A DNA stretch of 64,000 nucleotides from Panorpa germanica (Eukaryota > Arthropoda > Insecta > Mecoptera > Panorpidae), in NCBI GenBank assembly GCA_963678705.1, contig OY783216.1:13020001-13084000 (forward strand), read 5' to 3'. Positions 11,678 to 23,900 of the stretch are shown here, piece by piece (the first letter of the stretch is position 1; each line of letters begins with the position of its first letter). The notes beneath the pieces were generated by a model. The model ran no database searches, had not been told where the DNA came from, and worked only from the letters and a program-made list of their open reading frames with translations. The translations under genes were made by a program, and so were the position numbers.

Positions 11678-13061
11678 ATGGAAGGTGATGTGAACCCTGG
11701 AGGAGGGCACTATAGTGATCCTCCAAAAAACAATATGCCATTTGCCATGGACGATAATAGTAAAACCGATAATATGAATAAATATAACAGTAGTAATAGA
11801 TACAGCACATATAAGGTCATGATACAGCCACAACAAGGACAACAAAATTTCTTTAGCTAACTAAGGCTAGCGGCAATAGTTTGCGCAATAACAAACAAAA
11901 ATAATATAACAGAAATCAAAAAAAATGGAAAAAATAGAGCTATAATACAATGTACAACAGCAGAAATAGCAAATAAGATTGTAAGTGATCCAATATTAAA
12001 ACAAAATAAATTTGAAGCATACATACCATACTTCTGGACCACAAAAACTGCCATTATTAAACAAGTTGATTTAGACTACACTGAGGAAACATTAATAAAT
12101 AACATTGAACCGAGCAATTTTAAAATTACAAAAGTCCAAAAACTTAACAGAAAAGTAGTCACTGATAATGGTATTAAATACGAACCATCGATGACTATAA
12201 AACTATATTTCGAAGGTATTTTTGTACCAGAGTATGTATATTTATGGAGAGTACGCAGAGCTGTTGAACCATATATACAACCAACTGTACAATGCTACAA
12301 ATGTTCAAAATATGGACATACCTCTGGTAAATGCCGTTCCCCAATATCTAAATGTCGAACATGTGTAAGTACCGAACATACAGTATCAACATGCACAGCT
12401 ACAACTGCAAGGTGCACAAATTGTACAGGCAACCACCGAGCAACAGACAAAGAATGCCCTGAAAATTAATACAAAACAAAATCAAAAAAGTAATGGCTGA
12501 CTATAATTTAAGTTACTATGAGGCACGCGGCGAAGTAGATAGAAGGGAAAACACTGACCACCTGTTTTCAGTTCGCACTCAAAATAGGTTCGATCTACTC
12601 CAAAACTTTAATGAGATCTTCCCACATATGACAAACTAAACAAAGAAAGATAATTCAATTCCTGTATACAAGCCACACCTATCAACAAGACGTGGCAATA
12701 AAAATCAAAAAACAATAATCCTCCAACATCCAAACCTCAAAATAAAATATCAAATCTTTTATCAACATCTAACATTCAACAAAACAAAAGAAAACGCATA
12801 ACCAGCAAAGAGTCAGCAGAATCTTTAGGAGATGATGACTTTTTAACAAACATCTTAAATAATGAAAAGGAACTACAGGCTTTAACAGAAACTAAAAAAA
12901 TAACAAATCTTAAAAATTCTAAAACAATTAAAACTAGTAACAACACAGAAATAAGTAGTCAGCCTGAGCCCTCGTGCTCAAAAAATAATAAAGAAACAAA
13001 TATAACAATAGATGACAATGAAAATATTAAAAATAGATTACGTAAATTACCTAAAACATAA
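11678..13061 (+). pseudogene. I-type LINE ORF1 (gag-like, three zinc knuckles)
   Basis: ORF1 proteins of I elements bind the element RNA. The frame opens at ATG 11678 and stays in one frame to about 13061, broken by TAA at 11858-11860 and 12467-12469 and by later stops. The C2HC cluster at about 12292-12465 has CYKCSKYGHTSGKC, CRTCVSTEHTVSTC and CTNCTGNHRATDKEC. The upstream region (LYFEGIFVPEYVYLWRVRRA) looks like the RRM-like/C2HC linker of I-type ORF1. The C-terminal part is Lys/Asn-rich with no recognised domain. Confidence 0.8.
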
Positions 13062-13139
13062 AATAAACAAGTGCTAAGACAAACTATTCAAATAGATTAC
13101 TCAGAAATAATATAATATAAATTTATTATTAATTCAATG

Positions 13140-16100
13140 CTCCCGTCAAAATTAAATTTAATTTAGTGGAATTTAAACGGCTTTTTTAGACGTTTAGAAA
13201 ATTTCAAAAGACTTACAGTAGATTACAACCCTATTATAATCTGTTTGCAAGAAACAAATTTTAAGACTAAGCAAACACCGAACATTAAGAAATACAATAT
13301 ATTCCGAAAAGATCGACTCGATGGAACACGCCTGTGGTGGAGTGGCTACACTGGTTAGAGAAGATTTTTTTTTCGAAACATTTAAATATACAATCCAACT
13401 TGGAAGTAATCGTGGTCAGAGTACATGTCCCACAAAAAATTACTATTTTCAACTTATACTTATATCAGATATTCAAAACATATTAACTCAATTACCTCCA
13501 CCCTATATATTACTTGGAGATTTTAATGCACATAACAAACTATGGGGCAATGTTACGGACAATAGAGGAAGAATAATAGAAAGATTATTGGACAACAACA
13601 ATTTAATACTCTTAAATGACGGCCAACACACACACTTTAATTTTTCTTTTTAAAATACATCCGCAATTGATCTTACTTTATGTCAACCACAAATAGCATC
13701 AAAACTAGAATGGTCAGTCCTACCAGATTTATATGAAAGTGATCATTTTCCAATTCAACTCCAAATCTTAAACAATATAATAGAAATGAACTGGTCAGGA
13801 CTAAAATGGAACATCTCTAAAGCGGATTAGAATCTATATGTTGAAGAAATAATCAATAATAACGTAACATTTAATGAAGATGATCACATAGATGTGATAA
13901 CACAATCTATTAACTCCAAGATATTAGCAGCTGCAAATAACTCAATTCCAAAAAAGAAAATTGGTCCACACAAACCAGCTATACCTTGGTGAGATGAGAC
14001 ATGTGCTAATGCGGTAAAAATGAAGAAAACAGCTTTTAACAGATAAAAACGCCACAAAACTATAAAACTTTTTGTCGAATTCAAAAGATTAAGAGCAGTA
14101 GCACAAAAAACCATGAAGCAAGCAAGGAAACAATCATAGGAACAATTTATATACTCCGTAATTCACAAACAAGTATAAAAGAAGTATGGAACAAAATAAA
14201 ATCAATAAAAGGAAATCAGCGAAAATTCAATATTCCTGCTTTAAAAATGTCATCAAACATAATTACATCACAACAAGAAATAGTAGATTTATTGGGTAAA
14301 AATTTCTATCTTAACTTGAGCACTTCAAAATATCCAACACAATTTCAACAACACATGGCAGGAAAAACATATACAGAAATAAACTTATCATCTGACAATA
14401 CTGAAACTTATAATACTCTAATTACTTTAGATGAACTAAAATCAGCGCTCCATAATTGTAAACTATCTAGTCCAGGGCCAGACAACATCCATAACTACTT
14501 CATCAAAAATCTATCTGATGAAACCAAAGAAACTATCCTAAAATTCTTTAATCATATCTGGTTAAACGACTTATTTCCATCAGAATGGCAAAAAGCAATT
14601 ATATTACCAATTTCAAAACCCGGAAAAGATGTAACTGATATCAATAGCTACAGACCTATATCTTTAACTAACACCTTGTGCAAATTACTAGAAAAAATCA
14701 TTAATGAAAGACTCATTTATACCCTAGAAACACAAAATCTGTTAGAACCTAGACAAAGTGGCTTTCGTAAGCGTCATTCTACACTAGATCAAATAGTTAA
14801 TTTGGAAACAGAAATACTCAATAGCTTTGCCAATAACCGGAAAACTATAGCAATTTTCTTAGACATTGATAAAGCTTACGATCGAACATGGAGAAACAAC
14901 ATATAAATAGCACTAGAAATATGGAACATAAAGTGCCATCTAGTCTACTTTGTTAAAAATTTAATAAAAACAAGAAAATTCAGTGTGAATTTAAATAACA
15001 ATAAATCACAAGAATTCGTACAAGAAAATGGTATTTTTTAAGGTTCAGTTCTTAGTGTAACATTATTTCTAATCTCAATAAACAATATAGTCAATAACAT
15101 TAAAAACCCCGTGAAAGCAGGCATCTATGCTGACGACTTAGATTTTTTATTATTTATTTATTATTAATTGTGTGTGCCTTTTGGCTTTACAATCTACCGT
15201 ATTCTATTTCTTAATACATTTCATTCCTATCTTAACAATTCAACCTTAAAACTAAACTTTATTATTATTTACTTAAAACTAAATTTTATTTATTTTTTAA
15301 AACTAAAAAACAAAAAATTATTCTAGACTTTTAGTACTTCTAAAAAAGTGCTTTCTGCTTCTTCTTCTGTTTACCCTCTCTATTATTCTCCACCAGCTTA
15401 TTTATTCTCCTGTTCTTCCTTTCCTTCTTACTATTTCCGCCATCCACCTCTTTCCTTCACTGCCTCCCTTTAGTAGCTGGCCAATATTCCTTTCGCTCGC
15501 TACTTTTTCCTTACACTCAAACTTAATGTGCTCCAGTGTTTCGTCCTCTGCTCCGCACATTCTACACTTTCTTTCCTCATTCTTTTCCCAGTATCTGTTT
15601 CCTTTTTCCTCATTTCCCAATCTAAACCTGCTGCTGACGACTTAATTATTTACTGCAGCAACAAGGATATAGAAATAGTTCAAAAAAAACTTCAATCAGC
15701 CTTAAACTGCCTGGAAGACTGGTCTAATAAAACAGGATATACATTTTCTACCAACAAAACTAAATGAATTCTTTTTAAGAAATCACCAAGGCATATTTCT
15801 CCTCCAAGACTGACAATATACAATGAAGAGCTTGCATATACACGCTAAATTTCTTATTTGGGTATGATTTTTGATGAAAAATTATCCTTGGTTAATCATA
15901 TAAAAAATTCAAAGACAAAATGTAGCACTGTCATAAACATTATGAAAGTTATATCATGCAATAATTGGGGTAGTGACCAGAAAACATTAATGCATATTTT
16001 TCAAACTCTAATCCGCTCTAAAATAGATTACGGTGGAATTATATATCAAACTGCAAATAAAAACATTTTAAAACTCATTGACAGCATTTATAATGCAGGT

Positions 16101-17340
16101 TTAAGAATAGTCACTGGTGCATTTAGAACATCTTCTGTAAAGAGCCTGTATGCCATATGTGGAGAACCACCGCCTTCAATTAGACGAGTCCAACTATCTC
16201 TAAATTATTATGCATCAGTCATTTCGAATCCTACAAACATTAATTTCAGAATTACAATAGCTCCACAATATGTCTTACTATACCATAGAAACTCAAAACT
16301 GAAAAAACCACTTCTAATCAGACTAAAAAATCTCAAGGACAAACATTCTTTATCTGACATAAGAACAATTCCAATAATATTTAATAGCATTGCACCATGG
16401 ATCATAGGATTACCATCTATAAACTTAACACTGTCAAAAATGGCTAAAAGTAATACTAATTCAACCATTTACAGATCTTCACTAAATAGTATTTTGGAAA
16501 ATTACCAAGATTTCATTAAAATTTATACAGATGGTACCAAATTACAGAATGAAAGAGCTTGCGCCAATATAATTTAAGATACAATTAGAAAAATTATACT
16601 AAATACAATCAACAGTGTTTTTACGTCTGAATTATATGCTATAAAAGAAAGTTTACAAGAAATCACATCAACAAACAACCAAAGGAATGTATTAATTCTT
16701 TCTTACTCTCTGAGTGCCCTATTGGCCATAGAAACACTATATACCAACCACCCAATAACTCAAACCATTCACCGTCTCATTCACAACCTCCACATCAAGC
16801 AAATTAAAACTCAATTTTTATGGATTCCATCTCACACCGGTATCACACGAAATGAACAAGTTGATAATTACGCTAAAGAATTACCTTTTCAGGACGCATT
16901 CCAGAAGAAACAACAATTACATGTTCAGATCTAAAGAACAAAATCAAAAATATAATAAATTGTTTATAGCAAAAAGAATGGAGTGAAGAAAGTGATTGTT
17001 ATCACTTAAGGGAAGTAAAACCATTAATTTGCAAACAAGAATTACCAGACGGAATAAATAGAAGGCTGGAAGTAGTAATATGTAGAATCATAATAGAACA
17101 TACAAATTATACTCATACTTACTTATTCAAAAAAGAACCACAACCAATATGCGGACAATGCAACAACCCAATAACAGTAAAGCATATTATTTTCCACTGC
17201 TCAAGATACTCGTCGATAGGACAGGAATGTAATATGCCGCAAGAATATAAACTGATATATGAAAACAAAGAAAATTTGAAAAACCTTATTAAATTTATAA
17301 ATAAAGCAAACCTAATTTCCTTATTTTTAACTATAAATTA
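13140..17340 (+). pseudogene. I-type LINE ORF2: endonuclease, RT, RNase H
   Basis: In order: endonuclease (WNLNGFF ~13168, CLQETNF ~13242, LLGDFNAHNKLWG ~13510, YESDHFPI ~13733); RT (SYRPISLTNTLCKLLEK ~14645, SGFRKRHSTLDQ ~14757, FLDIDKAYDRTW ~14857, YADD 15126-15137); thumb 15858-16440; RNase H (IKIYTDGTK ~16517, WIPSHTGITRNEQVDNYAKE ~16823); and a terminal CGQC-X7-H-X4-C near 17152. In RNase H the second Asp site reads LSYSLSAL where SDSLSAL is usual, so Asp is replaced by Tyr. Multiple stops and a 491-bp insert right after YADDL break the gene. Confidence 0.9.
15141..15631 (-). mobile_element. 5'-truncated LINE nested in the I-type RT
   Basis: The insert is flanked by the 13-bp repeat TGCTGACGACTTA (15128-15140, 15632-15644). 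Removing it and one repeat restores the RT frame after YADDL. On the minus strand it carries the last part of the family seen at 640-3667: CRMCGAEDETLEHIKFEC and SEGKRWMAEIVRRK are nearly identical to that copy. It is a 0.5-kb 3' fragment, as expected of a 5'-truncated insertion. Its poly(A)-side end is the A/T-rich run at 15141-15170. Confidence 0.93.
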
Positions 17341-17435
17341 CAAATTATATATTATAAATTATTGTATATGTATGTGCTAATAACTTCTAAAAGTTGATGC
17401 ACCAACAAAATAAAAAAAAAAAAATGTCAGCTGGG

Positions 17436-18660
17436 TTGTTCCTAGAATCAACGTATCTCCATTGAATAGATATAGGAGCCGAACAAATCTCGACTACTCG
17501 ATGGGCCACAAATATTTTTAGCTTATGTGGTGGGACCTCCAGCCATGACAATACAACAGAAGGATCAGTAAAGGCGTATACTTAAATGTTATTTCTATTT
17601 TGGCATTAGAATGTTATGTACATGAAGCAGCAGTTTTGTCAAAAGAACTGCACCAAGAAGTTCTAACCGCGGAATAGTAATGGATTTAACCGGTGCCACA
17701 CGCGATTTAGCCATTATCAACGTTGGGACTGCAATGTTTGAGATACATCCAGCACGTAAATAAACCACTGCAGCATACCCTGTTGTTAAAGCATCACAGA
17801 AACCTATGAGATAATGGTCAGAGATATATGACGATCCTAGCATATATCTGGGAATTTTAATTTGAGTAATGTTTTTAAGATCAGCAACAAATCGTTTCCA
17901 CAAATTAACATGTGTTAGAGATAAAGTATCATTACAAGCCAGATTTTCTTTCCATAAACTTTGTATAAATGCCTTAGCCCATAGAATAATGGGCGCTATC
18001 CACCCTAGTGGATCAAATAAACGTGCGGCTGTGCTCAAAACTTGCCGTTTTGTTAGAGACTCAGCAGGGACATTAACCTTATAAGTGAATTCGTCAGACA
18101 AAGGACACCAATGGATACCCAGAATTTTAATTGCGTTGGCATCAGGTGTTGTGACATCAACTTCATTTTTGATAATCAATTCAGGGCAAAAGGTTTTATG
18201 AACTTCTTAATGAGTTTTGGCCCATTTGTGACGTGTAAAACCACCTGCGGCCATAAAGTCAACCAATTGTTTTACAAAATTTTGTGCCTCTTGCACTGAC
18301 TCACTTCCTGATAAAATATCATCGACAAATAATTGGTTGGTAGCTGCAGCGGCAGCGAGCGGTTAGTGAGTTCCCTCATCAAGAATTAGTTGATGAATAG
18401 TGCGGAGTGCTAAAAAGGGACTAGATGTTAATCCATACGTAACTGTAGACAATTGATATTCTTTAACTGTTTGTGCATTATCTGGACACCAAAGAATATG
18501 CTGGTATTGTCTATCCTCTGAACGAATGTTTATCATACGATAACAATGTGATATGTCGCATACAATAGGGATGCGGCTAAGACGGAATTTAGAGATTACG
18601 TCAGAGATGTCCTTTTGTAGTTTTGGTCCTGCATACAAATATTGGTTCAGTGTATTTCCT
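17436..18660 (-). pseudogene. pol: BEL/Pao pol: reverse transcriptase and RNase H
   Basis: On the minus strand RT begins near 18650 with YAGPKLQKDISDVI and IVCDISHCYRMI (first catalytic Asp). LSTVTYGLTSSPFLALR follows near 18445, and the catalytic FVDDILSGSESVQEA near 18330. A stop lies between them at 18363-18365. RNase H has GFCDALTTGYAAVVYLRAG (~17800) and RVAPVKSITIPRLELLGAVLL (~17660). The sequence then runs to RNNPAD at 17436, where the I LINE interrupts it. Another stop lies at about 18209. RT and RNase H motifs are of the BEL/Pao type. Confidence 0.88.
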
Positions 18661-18674
18661 GTGCTGGTGTTAGT

Positions 18675-19857
18675 ACTTTCATTGAATTTTACTCAAAGTT
18701 TCATGCTTAGAGTCCTTTAGAACAGCATGATGAGGAATATAATATTTCCCGGTATTTATTGCTACTTCTCGCATATGGCCCATAAATTCATATACTGCCA
18801 TAAACTCCTTGTACCCATCGGAAAGAGACGAAGATCTGGATAGACGACGCTGGACGGACATTATTTTAAATGTAGCTAAACTTCTCGAATAACCTAAACT
18901 ATTTATAACTGGTTTTGTCAACAAAGGGACGACATATCGCCCTGATGGGTCTCGTGTATGACAATTTTGATACAGAAGTTCAGCAATGTCATCGTCTGGG
19001 TTTGAGACAGGACTATTTTCTATTTCCTCAGTTTTCCAAAACCTTTTGAAAGCATCATCAATTTTACAATTTTTACATACTAATGAAGTGATACAGGTTA
19101 GTGCATTTGTATCGACTTTAGATGGGTTTGGTGTCAATTGAGTAGATGTTGTAGTGACGGGTCCCATTAGGATCCAGCCAAAAACTGAGTTCCATGCGGT
19201 AGGCGTTCCTAATCCTGGTGAAAACGTTTCACCAGTGACAATTGCGTTAAAGATATCTAGGCCTAATAAAATGTCTATTTGTTTAGGGCAATCAAAAGTA
19301 GGATCATCAAGGTTTAAATGTAGATAATTCAGACGAGTTGACTTAAGCAACTGGACGGCAGGTTGTGGTCCAGTTATTTTAGGTAACACAATGGCTGATG
19401 TTTGTAGCATGTTACCGTTGGATGCAAGTATATTTAATTGCGTGTAGCCAGAACTGGAATTTATGTGCACTGACCCAATTTTTAATCCTAATCTTCTAAC
19501 GCAAGCTGAAGTGATAAATGACGATTGTGAGCCACAATCTAGCATAGCATATATTGTGTGAAATGACTCACCGTCTCCCTGTAAACTAATTATGGCAGTA
19601 CCTAAAATTGTGTGAACGATTTCAACTGACGACGCAGTGCAAGCTGACAGATGTGTGGACGGTGTGGAAGGTTCTAAATCGTCTATACTGGTGGCATTTA
19701 AATTTGTGTTTGTGGTTACCGAGTCGGAATAACACAGCAAACTGTTATGCCGTTTATAACAAATTTTGCACGAGTATTTTGACTGAAAATCGCGAACTGG
19801 ATGTTTAGGCGACAAACAGTTGAGACATAGTTGTCGTGATTTTACAAAATCAAATCT
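18675..19857 (-). pseudogene. pol: BEL/Pao zinc-finger linker and aspartic protease
   Basis: In frame with gag but after a stop at 19858-19860, the sequence starts with cysteine motifs CLNCLSPKHPVRDF and CKICYKRHNSLLC (~19840-19730). The retropepsin-like domain (DUF1758 type) follows with AMLDCGSQSSFITSACVRRLGL near 19545-19480, with DCGS as active site, and ILLGLDIF near 19270. The C-terminal part (FKRFWKTEEIE ~19050) is the conserved linker into RT. The frame is open for 378 codons, then shifts just before RT at about 18675. Confidence 0.88.
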
Positions 19858-20907
19858 TTAATCTCGTGTCATGTCTTTAAATTTGTCACAGTAAAATAAT
19901 GGATGTAAAGGAAGTGCGTTACAGCATATGCAATGAAGGTCGGAACGATTTGCGACAAAGGAGCTTTTAGATACTGCTTGTTGTCGATTAGGATTATTTG
20001 AAGGAGTCAAAGGTTTTGTAATTGCGGAATTTGAATAGATAGCTTTATGGTACTTATGGACGAATTGTAATAAGTTATCTAACGTTGGATATTCAATGTC
20101 AGCATATTCCATGGAAAATTGCAATGTAATGTCAATACTCAAATTTCTGACGGCTAATATATAGAAGACAAACCCAAGCAGATTGTCTGGGTTCATCTGA
20201 TGCAGCACTCCAGACGATTCAGAAAATGTTTCTATGAAATTTTCAAGTCCAGCTTTAGTGTTTGCTTTTCCCGTAAACGATATCATATTGTTTAATAGTT
20301 TAACGGCTACCACCCTTTTATTTTCGTAGCGCTCTTTAAGTGTTTCCAATGCAAGAGCATAATTATCTTCCTCAAATGGAATTTTCTGTAGTGCTGCTAA
20401 AGGAGGTCCTGACAGGGTGCTTATTAGATAATGAAACTTGCTTATTGTAGATAAGTAACTATTTGAATTTATAATATTTTCGAATAAGTCGAAATAGCTT
20501 TTAAATTTCTCCGGGTCACCATTAAAAGTTTGTAACGAAATTTTTGGTAATTTCGGTTTAGCCAACGATTGTGTAGTGTTAACAGTTTAAGTAGTATTAT
20601 GATAAAGTCCCGGTATATTATCTATTTTCGCTTTAATACAGAAATATAATGTTCGTGTAATTGAAATTAATTTAATGTTTTCATCCTCTAATTTTGGTTC
20701 GGCTTCTAAGCAGTACTGATTTAGGTCGTCGCAATGAGTTTTAAATTCATCATATGTTCTAGATAATTCAGAAGCCATATTCCTAATTACGGAGAAAAGA
20801 GATTTGTCCGTTTCATAACTGTCACATGAATTATTTAAGTCTATTAAAAAACCTAACGCAGTATCTCGCCTGACTCGTGTAAGCTTCATTAACGTTTGAC
20901 TAGTCAT
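19858..20907 (-). pseudogene. gag: BEL/Pao gag (DUF1759-like)
   Basis: Gag builds the particle. The minus-strand frame starts at ATG 20907 (MTSQTLMKLTRVRRDTALGF) and is interrupted by one TAA at 20587-20589, then continues in the same frame. PKISLQTFNGDPEKFKSYFDLFE near 20530 and FHYLISTLSGPPLAALQ near 20440 are the DUF1759 gag core. HCICCNALPLHPLFYCDKF near 19900 is the first Cys/His motif. Apart from the one stop the 349-codon frame is open, so this part of the element decayed little. Confidence 0.88.
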
Positions 20908-20939
20908 ATTAACAACAATTTCTAGTTTCGTTTCTTTCC

Positions 20940-20967
20940 AGTACTAAATCCGTCTAAAAGGACCAAA
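20940..20967 (-). promoter_or_regulatory. BEL primer-binding-site region
   Basis: Just inside the 5' LTR the minus strand reads TTTGGTCCTTTTAGACGGAT. A TGGTCCTT.GA.CCGGA-like block right after the LTR is common in insect BEL/Pao elements; the BEL derivative at 39944 has TGGTCCTTCGAGCC in the same place. I did not match it to a specific tRNA. Confidence 0.5.
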
Positions 20968-23900
20968 TGTACACGATGATGTTTGTGACTTTTTACAGCA
21001 CTGAAGTTTTAGTTAATTATGGTTCGATTGAAATAAACTGTATATTTTAGTAAACTATAATAATATTAAATTTGAATAATGTAATCCAATCTAAAGTTAC
21101 AATTTATATAACTTAAGAAATAATAAGGTTTACTTAATATAAGGGAAAATAACGTGTTCACAATAACAAAGTACGAAAGATTAATAATCCAATAATAAAT
21201 CTGAGAATTTTTAGATTTCACCAAACCAAGATTTTACTTAATACAAATACGAAAATTGTTTTAATTTAACAATAAATATGCGATTTTTTAGTTATCACTA
21301 AATAAAGACTTTACTTAGTACAAATACGAAAATTGTTTTACTTTAACAATTACTATGCGATGTTTATGGTTTTCATTAACCAAATATTTTACTTAATGTA
21401 AGTACGAAAATTGTTTTATTTCAACAATGAATATGCGATTTTTATGGTTTTCATTAACCAATATTTTACTTAATGTAAGTACGGGAATTGTGTTATTTCA
21501 ACAACGAATATGCGATTTTTATGGTTTTCATTAACCAATAATTTACCTAATACAAGTACGAAAATTGTTTTATTTCACCGATGAATATGCGAATTTTTAG
21601 TTTCACTAAACCAATACTTTACTTAATACAAGTACGAAAATTGTTTTATTCACACCCAAACACACAAAACAAACAACGAGCTGGCAGACGCCACAACCAG
21701 ACAAAATAGATTCAATTCTTAATTAATACAAGTACGCAATTGTTTTATTTCAACAATGAATATGCGATTTTTATAATTTTCATTAACCACTAATTTACTT
21801 ATTACAAGTACGAAAATTGTGTTATTTCAACAATGAATATGCGAATTTTATGGTTTTCATTAACCAATAATGTACTTAATTCAAGTACGAAAATTGTGTT
21901 ATTACAACAAATGAAGATACGATTTCTAGTTGTCACTAAACCAATACTTTACTTAATACAAGTACGAAAATTGTTTTAATCACAGCCAAACACACAAAAC
22001 AAACAACGAGCTGGTAGACACCACAACCAGACAAAATAGATTCAAATCTTATTTAATACTAATACGAAAATTTGTTGTATTTCAACAGTAAAGATGTGAG
22101 TTTTTATTTATCAATAAACCAAAACTTCAATTAATAAAAATACGAAAATTGTTTTAATCACAGCCAAACACACAAAACAAACAACGAGCTAGTAGACACC
22201 ACAACCAGACAAAATTGATTCAAATCTTATTTAATACTAATACGAAAATTTGTTGTATTTCAACAGTAAAGATGTGAGTTTTTATTTATCAATAAACCAA
22301 AACTTCAATTAATAAAAATACGAAAATTGTTTTAATCACAGCCAAACACACAAAACAAACAACGAGCTAGTAGACACCACAACCAGACAAAATTGATTCA
22401 AATCTTATTTAATACTAATACGAAAATTTGTTTTATTTCAACAGTAAAGATGTGAGTTTTTATTTATCACTAAACCAAAACTTTAATTAATATAAATACG
22501 AAAATTGTTTTAATCACAGCCAAACACACAAAACAAACAACGAGCTGGTAGACACCACAACCAGACAAAATAGATTCAAATCTTATTTAATACTAATACG
22601 AAAATTTGTTGTATTTCAACAGTAAAGATGTGAGTTTTTATTTATCAATAAACCAAAACTTCAATTAATAAAAATACGAAAATTGTTTTAATCACAGCCA
22701 AACACACAAAACAAACAACGAGCTAGTAGACACCACAACCAGACAAAATTGATTCAAATCTTATTTAATACTAATACGAAAATTTGTTGTATTTCAACAG
22801 TAAAGATGTGAGTTTTTATTTATCAATAAACCAAAACTTCAATTAATAAAAATACGAAAATTGTTTTAATCACAGCCAAACACACAAAACAAACAACGAG
22901 CTAGTAGACACCACAACCAGACAAAATTGATTCAAATCTTATTTAATACTAATACGAAAATTTGTTTTATTTCAACAGTAAAGATGTGAGTTTTTATTTA
23001 TCACTAAACCAAAACTTTAATTAATATAAATACGAAAATTGTTTTAATCACAGCCAAACACACAAAACAAACAACGAGCTGGTAGACACCACAACCAGAC
23101 AAAATAGATTCAAATCTTATTTAATACTAATACGAAAATTTGTTGTATTTCAACAGTAAAGATGTGAGTTTTTATTTATCAATAAACCAAAACTTCAATT
23201 AATAAAAATACGAAAATTGTTTTAATCACAGCCAAACACACAAAACAAACAACGAGCTAGTAGACACCACAACCAGACAAAATTGATTCAAATCTTATTT
23301 AATACTCATACGAAAATTTGTTTTATTTCAACAGTAAAGATGTGAGTTTTTATTTATCACTAAACCAAAACTTTAATTAATATAAATACGAAAATTGTTT
23401 TAATCACAGCCAAACACACAAAACAAACAACGAGCTGGTAGACACCACAACCAGACAAAATAGATTCAAATCTTATTTAATACTAATACGAAAATTTGTT
23501 GTATTTCAACAGTAAAGATGTGAGTTTTTATTTATCAATAAACCAAAACTTCAATTAATAAAAATACGAAAATTGTTTTAATCACAGCCAAACACACAAA
23601 ACAAACAACGAGCTAGTAGACACCACAACCAGACAAAATTGATTCAAATCTTATTTAATACTAATACGAAAATTTGTTTTATTTCAACAGTAAAGATGTG
23701 AGTTTTTATTTATCACTAAACCAAAACTTTAATTAATATAAATACGAAAATTGTTTTAATCACAGCCAAACACACAAAACAAACAACAAACTAGTAGACA
23801 CCACAACCAGACAAAATAGATTTAAATCTTATTTAATACTTATACGAAAATTTGTTTTATTTCAACAGTAAATATGTAAATTTTTATAATTATCACTAAA

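Larger units (their letters stand above)
11512..17421 (+). mobile_element. I-type LINE, near full length, inserted in BEL pol
   Basis: The 5.9-kb element (about 5.4 kb without its own nested insert) is flanked by a 14-bp duplication, AAATGTYAGCTGGG (11498-11511, 17422-17435), and ends in a poly(A) run. It begins near 'agcagtgcggacg', a 5' end plausible for this group. ORF1 has three CCHC knuckles; ORF2 has endonuclease, RT, RNase H and a C-terminal zinc motif. RNase H plus the GDFNAHNKLWG endonuclease points to the I clade. Many stops make it inactive. Confidence 0.93.
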
